A stretch of 64,000 nucleotides of DNA, from NCBI GenBank assembly GCA_038277395.1, contig CM076192.1:54793119-54857118 (forward strand). The letters are read 5' to 3'. How positions within the stretch are numbered: position 1 is the stretch's first letter; each line of letters starts with the position of its first letter. The DNA comes from Dryocosmus kuriphilus. Its lineage: Eukaryota; Arthropoda; Insecta; Hymenoptera; Cynipidae. The translations under genes were made by a program, and so were the position numbers. The notes beneath the pieces are model-generated. The model worked only from the letters and a program-made list of their open reading frames with translations, was not told where the DNA came from and ran no database searches. Positions 1-10,432 of the stretch are shown piece by piece.

Positions 1-1168
1 AAAATCTATGCATCTATACTCAACACTTACTGAGTGCACTAGAGGGTGGCGGACAGGTGGATTCCGTCTACACTGACTTTTCTAAGGCTTTTGACAAAGT
101 GGATCACAGCATCCTAATTTCCAAACTAAGAGCATATAGTGTCTCTAGTAATACAGTTAATTGGATAGAATCTTATTTGCATAACAGAACACAAGTTGTT
201 AGAATAAAAGGTCATCTATCTAGCGAAATTTTTGCAACGTCGGGTGTTCCCCAAGGGTCGCGTATGGGTCCCCTACTCTTTCTAATCCTCATAAATGATC
301 TAAAACAATCTATCCAGCATAGTAACTTCCTTTGTACGCGGATGACCTTAAATTATATCGCAAAATTTCTTCCTTTGTTTGTGCAGCTAAACTTCAAGAA
401 GATCTTGAAAGAATTAATTTCTGGTCTTTGGGAAATAACATGCCCTTAAATATAAAAAAATGTCAAACTATCTCATTCACAAGAAAGAGGAGGCTAATTC
501 GATTCTTTTATAACATCGAAGGACAACTGTTGGATAGAGTTCTCTTTGTGAAAGATCTAGGTGTCATCCTTGACTTTGCCCTAACTTACCTTGATCATTT
601 ATCTATGATTGTGAATAAAGCACTCAAAACATTAGGTTTCATTATTAGAACATCTAAGTCTTTTCATAATCTTTTAGTTCTTAAAACACTCTATTTCTCG
701 CTAGTCAGACCTCATCTTGAGACGGCTTCCATCATCTGGTCACTCTTCTACGCGGATCATATGATGAGATTTGAACGAGTTCAAAACAGATTTCTCAGAT
801 TTGTAGCTTGGCAGCTTGGTATATATAGGAATAGATTTGACCACAATTATACTGAACTACGAACTACCTTAAACATACCTTCAATGCAATCCCGTCTTGT
901 AACAGCAGATTTGCGTTTTCTCTATAATGTAATTAACGGTCATATCGATTCACCGCAAATTCTAGCCCTGATCTCGTTCTCTGCTCCTTCTCTATCTCTC
1001 AGAGGCTCAACCTCTACCTTTAGAGTTCCTTTCCATCGAACAAATTATGGCGGGAATAGTACTCTCACACGAATTTGTAAAAAAGCTAACCACCTTCCGG
1101 AAATAGATTTCTTCGATTCAAATTTATTAAGGTTTAAGAATAGTCTCTCAGCGTTACTAAGAGACTAA
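1..1168 (+). pseudogene. CR1-like non-LTR retrotransposon RT, 3' part, frameshifted
   Basis: This is the reverse transcriptase end of a non-LTR element. The reading frame is already open at base 3, so the 5' part lies outside the window. RT block 'TDFSKAFDKVDH' and 'GVPQGS' lie in the first frame (to about 330). The catalytic YADD (about 332-346) and everything after it are in another frame, so one frameshift falls at about 325-331. The C-terminal part, ending with a pattern like 'DLRFLYNVINGHIDSPQIL' and a final 'LLRFKNSLSALL', resembles the post-RT region of CR1/L2-type elements. Together with the (TAAA)n tail this argues for the CR1 group; exact clade is inferred. No endonuclease is visible. 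Non-functional because of the frameshift. Confidence 0.8.
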
Positions 1169-1282
1169 CAGTGTGCCGTTTCCATACGCTGACCAGCCAG
1201 TATATTTAGTTCCTATTTTTTTATGTAATAAAGGGCGTTGCCCGTTCAATGTTTAAATAAATAAATAAATAAATAAATAAAT
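1169..1282 (+). repeat. 3' UTR and (TAAA)n tail of the CR1-like element
   Basis: A short 3' UTR with AATAAA at about 1227-1232 is followed by about seven TAAA units (1254-1282). Such a microsatellite tail is the usual end of CR1-type elements. It abuts the opposed RT scrap directly, so this tail marks the insertion junction. Confidence 0.7.
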
Positions 1283-1520
1283 CATTAATATAATATATAA
1301 ATAGTATAGGGCCAAGAATAGAGCCTTGGGGCCCCAGCAGCGATGTTAAATTCTTCAGACATACTTCCATTCACGGTTACAACAAACTTTCTATCAGTTA
1401 GATAATTGAGAATAATTTTAACAAGGTATTTAGGTAATTTCATTCTATCGAGCTTATAGATAAGAGCTTTGTGCCAAACAGTGTCGAATGCCTTTTCAAG
1501 GTCAAATAGCCCAATGACCT
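1283..1520 (-). pseudogene. Jockey-type RT fragment
   Basis: On the minus strand about 80 codons of RT can be read: 'LFDLEKAFDTVWHKALIYKL', then 'YLVKIILNYLTDRKFVVTVNG', then the start of the AG(A/V)PQGS motif. A one-base frame break at about 1330 interrupts the PQGSILGP block, whose remainder continues in the next frame down to 1283. The fragment ends where the (TAAA)n tail of the plus-strand element begins. It is the same protein family as the 10-14 kb, 18-22 kb, 53-55 kb and 58-62 kb elements. No function is possible from this piece. Confidence 0.75.
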
Positions 1521-1569
1521 CCGAGCAATTTGTCCCTCGACATGAAGCATCTTTCCCTGAAAAGATCAC

Positions 1570-1742
1570 TTGGCCTCTTTATGAGAGCACCTACAATTTA
1601 ACGTGGGTTTCGAATCACGAGAGAAGCCTCGGAAGAAGTACATCGAAAATTCCATTGGGTACCCCCGGGCTCAGGAATAGAACCCCGAGAACCCTCTTTT
1701 GCTTGGAAGGCCGGCAAACTACCACCTGAGCCACCGAGGCTC
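1570..1742 (-). mobile_element. tRNA-derived SINE head (pol III A and B boxes)
   Basis: Read on the minus strand, the sequence begins GCCTCGGTGGCTCAGGTGG. The A-box-like TGGCTCAGGTGG is at 1722-1733 and the B-box-like GGTTCTATTCC at 1674-1684, 37 bases apart, a normal tRNA spacing. A 5-bp T-stem (CTCGG/CTGAG) can be drawn round the B box. The acceptor stem does not close well, so a tRNA-derived SINE promoter is more likely than a tRNA gene. The 3' limit toward 1570 is uncertain; no second copy was noticed in the window. Confidence 0.55.
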
Positions 1743-2699
1743 TTAAAAGCGTACCTGTTAATTTGCTTAACGAAATGTCAAGAAACTCGTGTAAAATAAT
1801 TTAATATGTACAAATTTTTACTTATTTCAATTGATTGATTTTTACGTTTTCGATTACTAAAGATTGCAAGAGATTTTACTGGTTTTAAACAGACTTCCAG
1901 AGATTATACAAATTTTAAGGGATGCTATAAAGGATTTCTAAGACTTCTAATGCTTTTAAAAGGGATATTAGGGGACTTCTAGACAACTTTTGGGAATAAA
2001 TTTAATTCATTTTGTTTTCGAGGGATTTTAAATTGTTTCATCTAAAACAGAAGACTTGTAGGAAAATAGGAGACCGTCTGTAAAGCTTAATTAAATGTGA
2101 AAATTAATAAATTCCGATGGAGATGTACCTTAAAAAAGAATACAGAAAATTGCACCAGTTTGTAAAAAAAAAAAAAATGTTAAAACTGTAATTTTTAATA
2201 AACTAAAAAAAAAAATCTCATCTCCTATAAACTGCAATTTTTTCGAAAAATTATCCAAAATTTAAAAATTAGTTACATATTTTTACAAGTATTTCCTCAC
2301 ATATTTCAATTTATTGTATTTTGTTGCGCAATATGGAATTAAAACGTTATAGACTACAAAATTAAAATGGTTCAGTGGAAGCTTTTAAAATTAAACAATA
2401 CTGTAAAAATCTCATGTAGGGTTCCTTTTTAACATATAAAATATTCGAACTGAAGAACTGTAATTATATAGATCTGGTATAAGTTTATATGGGACGCATT
2501 TCATATTGATTAAAAGTGGAGTAACTTCAATCATTTCAAGAAAATCAACTGGAATCCTTGATTTAATTTGCGCGTTTAAAAACAAAAAAATTAACTTTCG
2601 CAAACACAAAGTTATTTTATTTAAACTTCTTAAATGTGCAAAAATATATTTTGGGCAAATCCTCTCTCCAGCTCAGCATTTAAGCTTGAATAAAGAATT
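1743..2699. other. AT-rich non-coding stretch
   Basis: Long A and T runs (about 2167-2215) and small ORFs with no recognisable domain. I see no gene, RNA or element end here. Confidence 0.5.
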
Positions 2700-3480
2700 T
2701 ATAGAGCATTCAAAATTCCTTTAAAATCCCTTGCAATAAGATTTAATCTATCCCTAAGATTCTCTAGAAATTCGTTGAAGTTCTTGGAGATTCATTAAAA
2801 TCCTTTAAATCTTATGACATTCCTTGAAATACTTTGAAATCCTTTGAGATCTCTGGAATATATTCCAGAATCGTTTAAAATTGTTTCCATTCTCTTAATA
2901 TCTCTTGAAATCATTGTAGTCTGTATAGAAATCCCTTGAAATAAAAATTTAATTTATTCCCTCAAGTTCTCTAGAAATTCCTTGAAATTCCGTAAAATAC
3001 CTTGAAATCTATGGAAAAGATCTACTCAAATAAATAAAAATCATTTGAAATCCCTAGAAACCTTTGAAATTCATTGAAATTTTTTAAATCCACAGATTCA
3101 ATAAAATCCTTTAAGTCTTGCGAAATTCTTTGAAATACACTAAAAGCCCTTGAATTCTTTGAAAATACCACAAAATTCTTTGAAATACCTTAATCTTTTA
3201 TAAATCTCTTGAAATTTTTTGAAATAAATTAAAATACCTTAAAATCTGTCAAATCTTTTGAAATCCCGTAAAATCCTTTTAAAAGTCTAAAAATCCGTGA
3301 AAATCCTTCGAAATCACTTGAAGGCGATTGAATCCCTTAAAATTTCCAAAAATGCATGGAAATCGATGATATGCTCTAAAATACCTTCAAGTTTTATAAC
3401 TGAAAGAAAAATTTAATTACCTAATATTTCTTGAATTCGTTAAAATCCGTAGAAATTCCTTGAAAATAAAATAAAATGTA
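2700..3480. repeat. Highly decayed short-period repeat, core TTGAAATCC
   Basis: Words such as CTTTGAAAT, CCTTGAAATC, TTAAAATCC and TAGAAATTC recur every 10-20 bases across about 780 bp, always on the same strand and never in a perfect array. This is the signature of an old minisatellite of about 10-11 bp that has decayed. There is no open reading frame of note. Confidence 0.6.
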
Positions 3481-4214
3481 TTATTTTCTTGAAATCAAGA
3501 TTAGTTTGTAAAATAATTTTTATAGATTTTGAGTACTTCGGTTTCTAAAATTATATTGAATTTAGATGAAAAAAAATATTATTATACTTAAAAAAATGGT
3601 ATTACGTTTAATTATTTTCCATAAACTAGCTTTATAAACTAGCTCTATCGAATGTATGTTAACAATCCCTCTTGCTATGATTCTTGAATATTACAAAATA
3701 TTTGGTAAATGTTTAAACAAACTTGAAAAACAAATTCATTGTTTAGTCTTTTTTCAACAAACAGATTTCGTTATTTCAACGTAATTGTAATGTAATTGCT
3801 GTTACAAAATTGAATTTACAAATGCATAATTTAGTCATCATTTTTTAGTAGATATACGAGTATTTCGTTTCTTACTTTCTTGAGCAAATTATCACAACTA
3901 AGGCCCACTTTTAATTGATTATGATGAAAAAAAGAACTCTTACTAAAAAATGTAAAAATTATGGAATTGTTTTTATTATATTTTTTGAAATGATAAATTG
4001 TTACTTATTAGAAAAATATAGCAGCAGTTTACTTCAATTAAAAGATATTAGTAACTGATGTACAAACAAGAAATCTATAAACAAGATATTCATTGTCTAT
4101 TCTGTTAAAAACAGACAATCAATCTATTTAAAAATTATGCATTTATTTATTAAATCGTCGCATGCACATTTAGAAATATTGTAATATAAAAATATATAAC
4201 TATATAAATGATCG
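3481..4214. other. AT-rich non-coding stretch
   Basis: No gene, RNA or repeat could be supported. Composition is strongly AT with stop codons in all frames. Confidence 0.5.
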
Positions 4215-4878
4215 AATTCATTTCAAATCGTGAAGGCTGTGTACGCTTAAGTCACAGAAACGCTTCGGGACAAAATATGTTGTTTTTCAAGGGATTTTAG
4301 ACAACACGTATTTTACCGATTTGATGAACAAATTTCTGTAAAAAAAAGTTATTAGTATTTAAACTTTTAAGGTTGGTGACGCAGTTTATCGACAATTAGT
4401 TGAAATTTTCTTTAAAGTGTTGCTGTATCTAAACCACTATAGTTGTGTGTGATATATATATTTTTTTTTGTTAGTTTTATACTAATATAGTGAATATATT
4501 CTAAGACAGTTTATCTTGCGCCCGTGCCGTGGAGAAGAGAAAATTTCATTTCTTTTTATAGAAAATGAAAATTTGCCTTTTTTTTACAAAATCGAGACGA
4601 GGTTCGAAAAAAGTCGAAAGAGAAAAGTTGTTCTTCTCAAAAAGTTCTTAAAACAGTATGTACAACATTTTAAAAAAATTTCGACAAATTGTTGATAAAC
4701 TGAGTCACCAAATTTAAAAGTATCAATACTCATAACTTTAAAAAAAAAAAAAAAAAAAAATTGTTCGACAAATTAGTAAAATAAGTGTCGTCTAAAATCC
4801 CTTGAAAAACAATATATTTCGTCCCGAAATAATTCAGTGACTTGAGCATGCACAGCCTGCAAGATTTGAAATTAATTT
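4215..4878. mobile_element. Foldback MITE with about 200-bp inverted arms
   Basis: The left arm (about 4218-4425) and right arm (about 4658-4876) are inverted repeats of one another at roughly 80-85% by eye. Landmarks are AGGCTGTG at 4234 against CACAGCCT at 4851, TTTTTCAAGGGATTTTAGAC on the left against its complement near 4790-4810, and CAGTTTATC/GATAAACTG at the inner side. The spacer of about 230 bp holds no ORF. Such long arms with no coding capacity fit a non-autonomous foldback element. A target-site duplication could not be fixed. Confidence 0.7.
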
Positions 4879-5459
4879 AATCAAATGTAAACTTTTTATA
4901 ATTTAAGTTATAGACTAAAATTGTTCTTTAAATAAATTATCTTTAAACATCTCTTCAAAGAATCTGAAAATTACATAAGTACCTACTTGATGAATAATGA
5001 TATTCACGTATTCATTTTGGTACAAACGTCTAAATCTAGTATATAAAAATATGTATTGGCATGAAAAAAAAATCAAGTTAATTACATCAAAAAATAATCA
5101 AACTACTAAATTACCAACAAAGGAAAAAAATTGAAAACCCGTTTGTTTACACATTTTGATTATTGATCCAAACATCCGTTCGCAGCATCGTCTGCTCTCG
5201 TTCCAAACACAGTACTGATCCTTCATTTTGTCCCTTTCTTGCCCGTTCAGTTTTTTCTCAAAATGAAATAAAATTAATTACTAATTAGCCAAAACTATTA
5301 CCGATCACTTTCAAAATGCCGCTTTTCAAACAATGATTTTAAACCACTTTTTTAACAATTCTTAGATCAGAATACGTTGACTCGTTTAAAGTATTCCTGC
5401 CAAGAATCCATATATTCGGGGTCTTAATATTGACCTGTTCCACGTATTGTCCTCCTGTC
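4879..5459. other. Non-coding stretch
   Basis: No ORF or repeat could be supported. It includes poly(A)-like runs and, toward the end, the probable 3' UTR of the minus-strand retroelement that follows; the exact 3' end is not marked by a clear tail. Confidence 0.4.
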
Positions 5460-5533
5460 TTTTAGAAAATATATCTTGTTATTGAAATATAAAAATTTTA
5501 TTTGATGAACCGTGTTATAAAATTGTGGAAATA

Positions 5534-8110
5534 TCAGAAAAGTTTGGAATATAGTTCTTTTATAAAATCAGAAATATAAGGTAGTTGAAACTCTCTGTGT
5601 AGGAGAGAAATTTTTGTGAATCTGGGTGCCTTGGTGATGCGTCTGAGAAATTTGTTTTGGATGATTTGAATTTGATTAATATTACTTTTTGACGCACCAC
5701 CCCAGATTGTACAGGCATAGGTAATGATAGGTCGAATAAACATTTTATAGATTATGATAGCATGGTCAGGTTTTAGGCTTGAGTGTCGATTAACAATAGG
5801 ATGTAGGCGCGAGATAACCCCGAGAGCTTTTCCTTTAGTTTCGTGAATATGTTCTTTCCAATTAAGGCGTTTATGGAGTTTGCCTCCTAAGTATTTTACG
5901 GAATTTTTCCATTCAATTGGTTCATTAAACATTTGAGGTGGATCTATTTTGACTGGCCTTCTAACCGAGAAAAGAATTGATTCTGATTTTGAAACGTTAA
6001 TTTTTATTCTCCAAAGTTTAGTCCAAGCCTCGATAATTTTAAGAGCATTATTAAGTAATTTTAGGATTTTATAAATTGACCAAGAGGAGGTAAATAATGC
6101 AGTGTCATCTGCGTATATTCCAATGGAAACTTCAGGAACCTCGGGGATATCATTTACGTATATAATAAAGAGAACAGGTCCGAGAATACTACCTTGAGGC
6201 ACGCCAGCTCGGCAGGGCCTTTCGCTTGAGAGTGTGTTCTGTAATTTGACTGAAAATTTTCTATTAGTAAGATACGAATGAATAAATAAGATAAGCCCTC
6301 TTGGAAAATTGTATTTGATAAGTTTTCTGAGTAGGCCTATGTGCCAGACACTGTCAAAGGCCTTTGCCACATCGAGGAAGACAGCTCCAGTATGCTTTTT
6401 CCGATTAAAATTTAGGCTAATGGCTTCTGTGAGCCTGAGCATCATGTGTTGAGTAGAGTGACCTTTTCTGAAGCCGTATTGTTGCGGTTTAAGGATGCTG
6501 TTTTCCTCGAGGTGACAATTTATACGGGAGAGAATTATTTTTTCGAAAATTTTGCCATTGTATTTAAGAGGCTAATGGGTCTGTAGCTAGTAGGATGATA
6601 TGGATCTTTGCCTTTTTTCTGAAAAACTAAGATGTGGGCCGTTTTCCAGGAGTCAGGAAAGTAGCTAAGCTGAAGACATGCATTGAATATAATGGCAAGT
6701 AGGGTGAGGCACGAGACAGGAAGCTTTTTAAGAACTAGATTTGAAATTGAGTCAGGGCCGGGCGCTTTATTATTTTTAGTAGTTTTAATCTGTTTGGTTA
6801 TTTCTTTAGTGGTTATTTTCTTGAAATTATCAGTACTGGGGGTTTTGAGATACTCGGAAACAATTTTTTCACATTCAGTGATATGTTGCGGGTCTGATGG
6901 TTCATCATGTGGCGAGAAATTACTTTCATAATTATCTGCTAAAAGGTTTGCTTTATCGCTGGGAGAAAGTGCAAAGGTTTGATCGGATTTTTTGAGCGGG
7001 GGGATATTAGTTCGCGGTTTTGTGAGGACTTTCGTCATGCGCCAAATGGAGTTATTGATATCTAGTTTACCGACTACTTTATTCCAGTTATTGCACCTGT
7101 GCTCGATAGTTTTAACAGCAATAGTTTTTCGAAGATGGTTAATCGTATTTTTTAGAATAGGATTTTTATTTTTTTGATGTTTATTGCAGAGTTTGTTACG
7201 GGTGGTGATGAGGTCTTGGATCTCAGGGCTGAGGGGCGGATCATATTCATTGAATGCAGTCTGAGGGACTGCAGAGTGAATAGCAGATTTTATACTTAGA
7301 GTGAGATTTGTAACAGTTTCATCAATTTGAGTAGTATTAAGAAGTGTGGGTTCAAAATTTAATTGAGATTCCAGGGTTGAGGTAAAAGTCTGCCAGTTTG
7401 CTTTTGCAAAATTGTAGCGAGGTGCATCGGGAGATTTTTCGCATTTAGTATGTAGGCTAAGTAAAATTGGTCGATGATCTGAATCTAATTCATTTATAAC
7501 TGTAGTATTATGATTAAAGTAATTATTTTTAATTATTGCAAAGTCAATGAGTCCGATTTATGTTTAGTGTTATGGGGGAAGAAGGTGTGTGAATCTGGAG
7601 CGGAGACGGAAAGATTTTTGTCGGTTATATATTGAAATAATTGTTTTCCGGTCTTATTGGTTATTCTGCTATTCCAAGCTATGTGTTTCGCGTTGAAGTC
7701 GCCTGCAGCAATGACAGAGGGTGCAAGTTTAAAAATTTTCCTATAATCATTTTTTGTAAATGGCTTAGAGCAAGTTTGGTATATCGAGACAATGGCATAC
7801 GGATTTCCATGTATTTTTATTTGAATAGCAGTAGCTTCGAGATTCTCTAGTTCAGGTATTATAAGCTCGTGGTGTTTAATTTTTTCTTGGATTAAAATGG
7901 CGGTTCCTCTATTGGTGTTGTTCCAATATAATTTATAGCCGCGTACTAGATTAGATCGTATGGATTCATGGAGTAAAGTTTCGCTAAGAAGGCAGATGTT
8001 AATATCATTTTTAAAGAGGTATGTGGCTAATTCATGTCTTTTTTTATATATGCCCTGCCCTGAGCGTTCCAGAAAATAATTTTTATTACGTTATTATTGG
8101 AGGTTGCCAT
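5534..8110 (-). pseudogene. ORF2 endonuclease-reverse transcriptase, broken
   Basis: ORF2 would start at 8110 (ATGGCAACC), overlapping the ORF1 stop. Visible in order: an APE-type endonuclease with 'IIFWNAQG', 'LLSETLL' and 'AAGDFNAKHIAWNS' (about 8090-7560); a linker ending with 'NKAPGPDSISNLVLK' (near 6740); the RT fingers with 'YRPISLLNTMAKFSKK' (to 6535); and the palm with 'FLDVAKAFDSVWH', 'RAGVPQGSILGP' and 'IYADDTALF' (6445-6090), then the C-terminal region to 5534. Frame breaks occur at about 7550, at about 7040-7400 and at about 6450-6535. The RT catalytic YADD itself is kept. Family assignment is sure; clade (Jockey-like) follows from the ORF1 knuckles and RT motifs. Confidence 0.8.
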
Positions 8111-8668
8111 TCTCTATAGCTAGTGTTAATATATTATTTATGATCTCGGCGGTTGAGTTAATAGCTTCTGTTAGATTAATTTTACCCCCCATTATATCGG
8201 TGGTTAAGGTCGTGGCGCGATTTAAAAGGCTTATTAGATTGATTTTTATTGTTTGGGATGGAGCAGTGTAAGTAGTCGCCGCTGCTGGAGTGACTCTAGT
8301 CTGTGAAGTGGTTTTCATCACGGAGTTGGATGTTTTATTTTGTGTATTATTTTGCATACTTTGAGTTGTCTGCCTAGGTTTAGAATTAAACGCGATTGCT
8401 TCAGGTTGTTTTTTTACGGTTTTTTGATGCTAGCATTGTGCTGTAAAGCGGTACTTTTTGCGGTGGGGGATTGATGACAGGGGGTGTCTGCTCTTGCGTA
8501 AAGCTTGGCATTGGTGGAAATTGTAACGTAGGCGCTTTTTTTTGGGTTTCAACATTTTTATTTTTTGGAAGTCGGATGATTTTACTTTATTTTTATTGCA
8601 GCTAGATTTTTTATTTCTGGAGGCTTTCTTAAATGCAGAGCAGCCTCGATAGTTGGCAGTTCCACTAG
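8094..8668 (-). pseudogene. ORF1 (gag-like) C-terminal remnant of Jockey-type element
   Basis: The minus-strand frame opens with 'TANYRGCSAFKK', which matches the end of the third CCHC knuckle of Jockey ORF1 proteins (compare the ANYSGC block of the 18-kb element). A basic linker follows, then a frame change at about 8400-8430, then a C-terminal domain of about 87 residues (8357-8094) ending 'NILTLAIENGNLQ'. ORF1 proteins bind element RNA in the ribonucleoprotein. The N-terminal half, with the PRE_C2HC region and first two knuckles, is missing through 5' truncation. Confidence 0.7.
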
Positions 8669-8671
8669 GTC

Positions 8672-8816
8672 CAAGAATTCGAAAACATGAGAGCACAAGA
8701 GCGGGCGGTCTTTCTTTCCCGTCCGCGCTCTGGCATGGATACGAGGGTGCCAGCCGGCGAAAATTCGAAAGTGTGAATCTTTTACGGTTTCTGTCCTCGA
8801 AAAAACTGAGATTAAA
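8672..8816 (+). promoter_or_regulatory. Histone H1 upstream region and leader
   Basis: This 145-bp stretch lies between the retroelement truncation point and the H1 start codon. It is GC-richer than its surroundings. I see no clear TATA box. It carries GAAAGTGTGAATCTTTTACG at 8767-8786, 31 bp before the ATG, which recurs exactly at 18083-18102 in the leader of the 18-kb retrotransposon. The promoter role is inferred from position. Confidence 0.45.
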
Positions 8817-9456
8817 ATGTCTGACAAAGTCGAAGCTGCAGCTGCACCAGCAGTGCAAACTCCCAGTCCCAAGAAGGCTGCTGTTCCGAAAACTCCGAAA
8901 ACAAAGAAGCCTCGCGTCGCTACGAAGGCAACGCATCTCCTGCATGCATCCGAGATGGTGCTTGCAGCAGTCAAGGCTTTAAAGGAAAAGAAGGGCTCTT
9001 CTCTTAAAGCAATTAAAAAGTACATCGTTGCAACGTACAAAGTTGATGCTGAGAGAAACAGGCTATTTTCATCAGGAAGTACCTGAGAACTGCTGTTGCC
9101 AACGGAGCTTTAGTCCAGACTAAGGGATCAGGTGCTGCTGGATCTTTCAAGTTACCTGTGGGAAAAACTGAGGCCAAATCTAAATCTACCAAGGCTGCTG
9201 TGAAACCCAGATCTGCATCGAAGGCAAAGAAACCAGCATCCTCGAAAAAGGCTGCACCTAAAGCGAAGAAGGCTGTTGCTGAAAAGAAAAAGACGACAGC
9301 TGAAAATAAGGTTGCTGCTAAACCACCGAAGGCAAAAACCACCGCCACCAAACAAAGGTCGCCAAGGCTTCCCCAAAGCAGGCAAAGGCAGCTTCTAAAA
9401 AAAAGGCATCTGCACCCTCTAGTAAGACTGCGGCGAAGAAAGTTGCAAAGAAGTAA
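8817..9456 (+). CDS. H1: Linker histone H1 (two frame breaks)
   Basis: H1 binds linker DNA at the nucleosome dyad and compacts chromatin. The N-terminal tail (Ala/Pro/Lys-rich) leads into the winged-helix domain, with 'ASEMVLAAVKALKEKKGSSLKAIKKYI' in the first frame. The domain's end, with 'FIRKYLRTAVANGALVQTKG', is in a second frame from about 9062. A Lys/Ala/Pro-rich tail follows, whose last part (from about 9358 to the TAA at 9454) lies in a third frame. So two frame breaks, at about 9058-9062 and 9350-9358, interrupt an otherwise full-length H1 of roughly 210 residues. Both lie near short repeats or homopolymers, so sequencing error is as likely as pseudogenisation. The histone stem-loop 56 bp after the stop is perfect, which favours a working gene. 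Confidence 0.85.
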
Positions 9457-9511
9457 ATTAGAGGAAAATATTATGGTTGTAATATTTTTCATGAGCTACA
9501 AATACACAAAC

Positions 9512-9527
9512 GGCCCTTTTCAGGGCC
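9512..9527 (+). terminator. Histone 3' stem-loop (H1)
   Basis: GGCCCTTTTCAGGGCC forms a 6-bp stem with a TTTC loop, the SLBP-binding hairpin that directs 3' processing of replication-dependent histone mRNAs. It is followed by ACCAAA. It is identical to the hairpins after H2A and H2B in this window. Confidence 0.93.
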
Positions 9528-9529
9528 AC

Positions 9530-10430
9530 CAAATGATTTTTACGAAGGAACAATTTATTGACATTTCAAGCACACTTCGTTTATATGAATTGGAAAATGA
9601 AAATAAATTTAAAGTCTCGTATTCTGTAATATTGTGGGATTCATTATGTGATTAAATATATCTATTTACAAAGCGGTTGGCAATTTAGAAATAGAATAAA
9701 AAGGTATTTTTCTTTGTATCGATCAATTTTATCAAAAATTTCCATGAAATAAAAGATACTCCTTTTCGAACCTATTTCAATTTTCATGAAAAAATTATAT
9801 TGAAATGTTTTTATTAACCAAGTTATTGTACATTTTTGAATACACATACTTTGACGTGCTCTCTTTAACGATTTTTAATAAAATCTTCGGGAAATTTGTA
9901 CATCAAAAATGAAAAGCTTCTTAAAATTGGCATCAGCTACATATTTAAATAAAATAATAACTCATTGTACTATAATCAATAATAAACAGAGGCTCTTTTT
10001 CAGCTTCTAATCATCACAGAAACTTATAATAAAGGAAAAAATTTCCAAAAAAATTCAATAATAAAATGGCTCCTTTTTTTGGTTAAAATAGCTGTTACAA
10101 AGGTCAGTTTTTCCGACTTTACTTTAGAAATTTGTTTATTGAACCTGAAAGTATAGTTCACAAAAAGTGTACATGTTTCCAATTTTTTGTTCGATAATAA
10201 GCTTTAATCTAGGTATCTTGTTCGAAAATTCGAATACGGCCTATAAGATCTAATTTTATTTTGTTTAAGTTGATAAAAGTTGTCACAGTTTTCGCTAGTA
10301 ATAATTTCTTAGAATTGGGTAAAAAAAAAAAATATTTTAAAAAACCCATGAGATTGATGTTTTCGACTAACAACTAGATAAAGTTAAAATACAAAAACAG
10401 GCTTACTAACTAAAGATGCTGAGGGGCAGC
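9530..10430. other. Non-coding stretch after H1
   Basis: AT-rich, with no ORF that can be assigned and no clear repeat. The last part probably contains the 3' UTR of the minus-strand retroelement that begins at 10433. Confidence 0.45.
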
Positions 10431-10432
10431 AT

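Larger units (their letters stand above)
5460..8671 (-). mobile_element. Jockey-type non-LTR retrotransposon, 5'-truncated
   Basis: Reading on the minus strand there is the end of ORF1 (8668-8094), then a complete but broken ORF2 with endonuclease and RT (8110-5534). ORF1 is cut in its last zinc knuckle at about 8668, the usual 5' truncation of target-primed integration. The truncation point lies about 145 bp upstream of the H1 start codon, so the element sits at the edge of the H1 promoter region. ORF2 starts 17 nt inside the end of ORF1. Confidence 0.8.

Noticed and set aside
1674..1733. Functional tRNA gene
   Set aside because: A and B boxes are present but the acceptor stem does not pair well and the B box deviates (GGTTCTATTCC); a SINE head is a better fit.
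9013..9492. Long minus-strand ORF across H1
   Set aside because: It is the antisense of the Lys/Ala-rich H1 tail, which lacks stops on the reverse strand.
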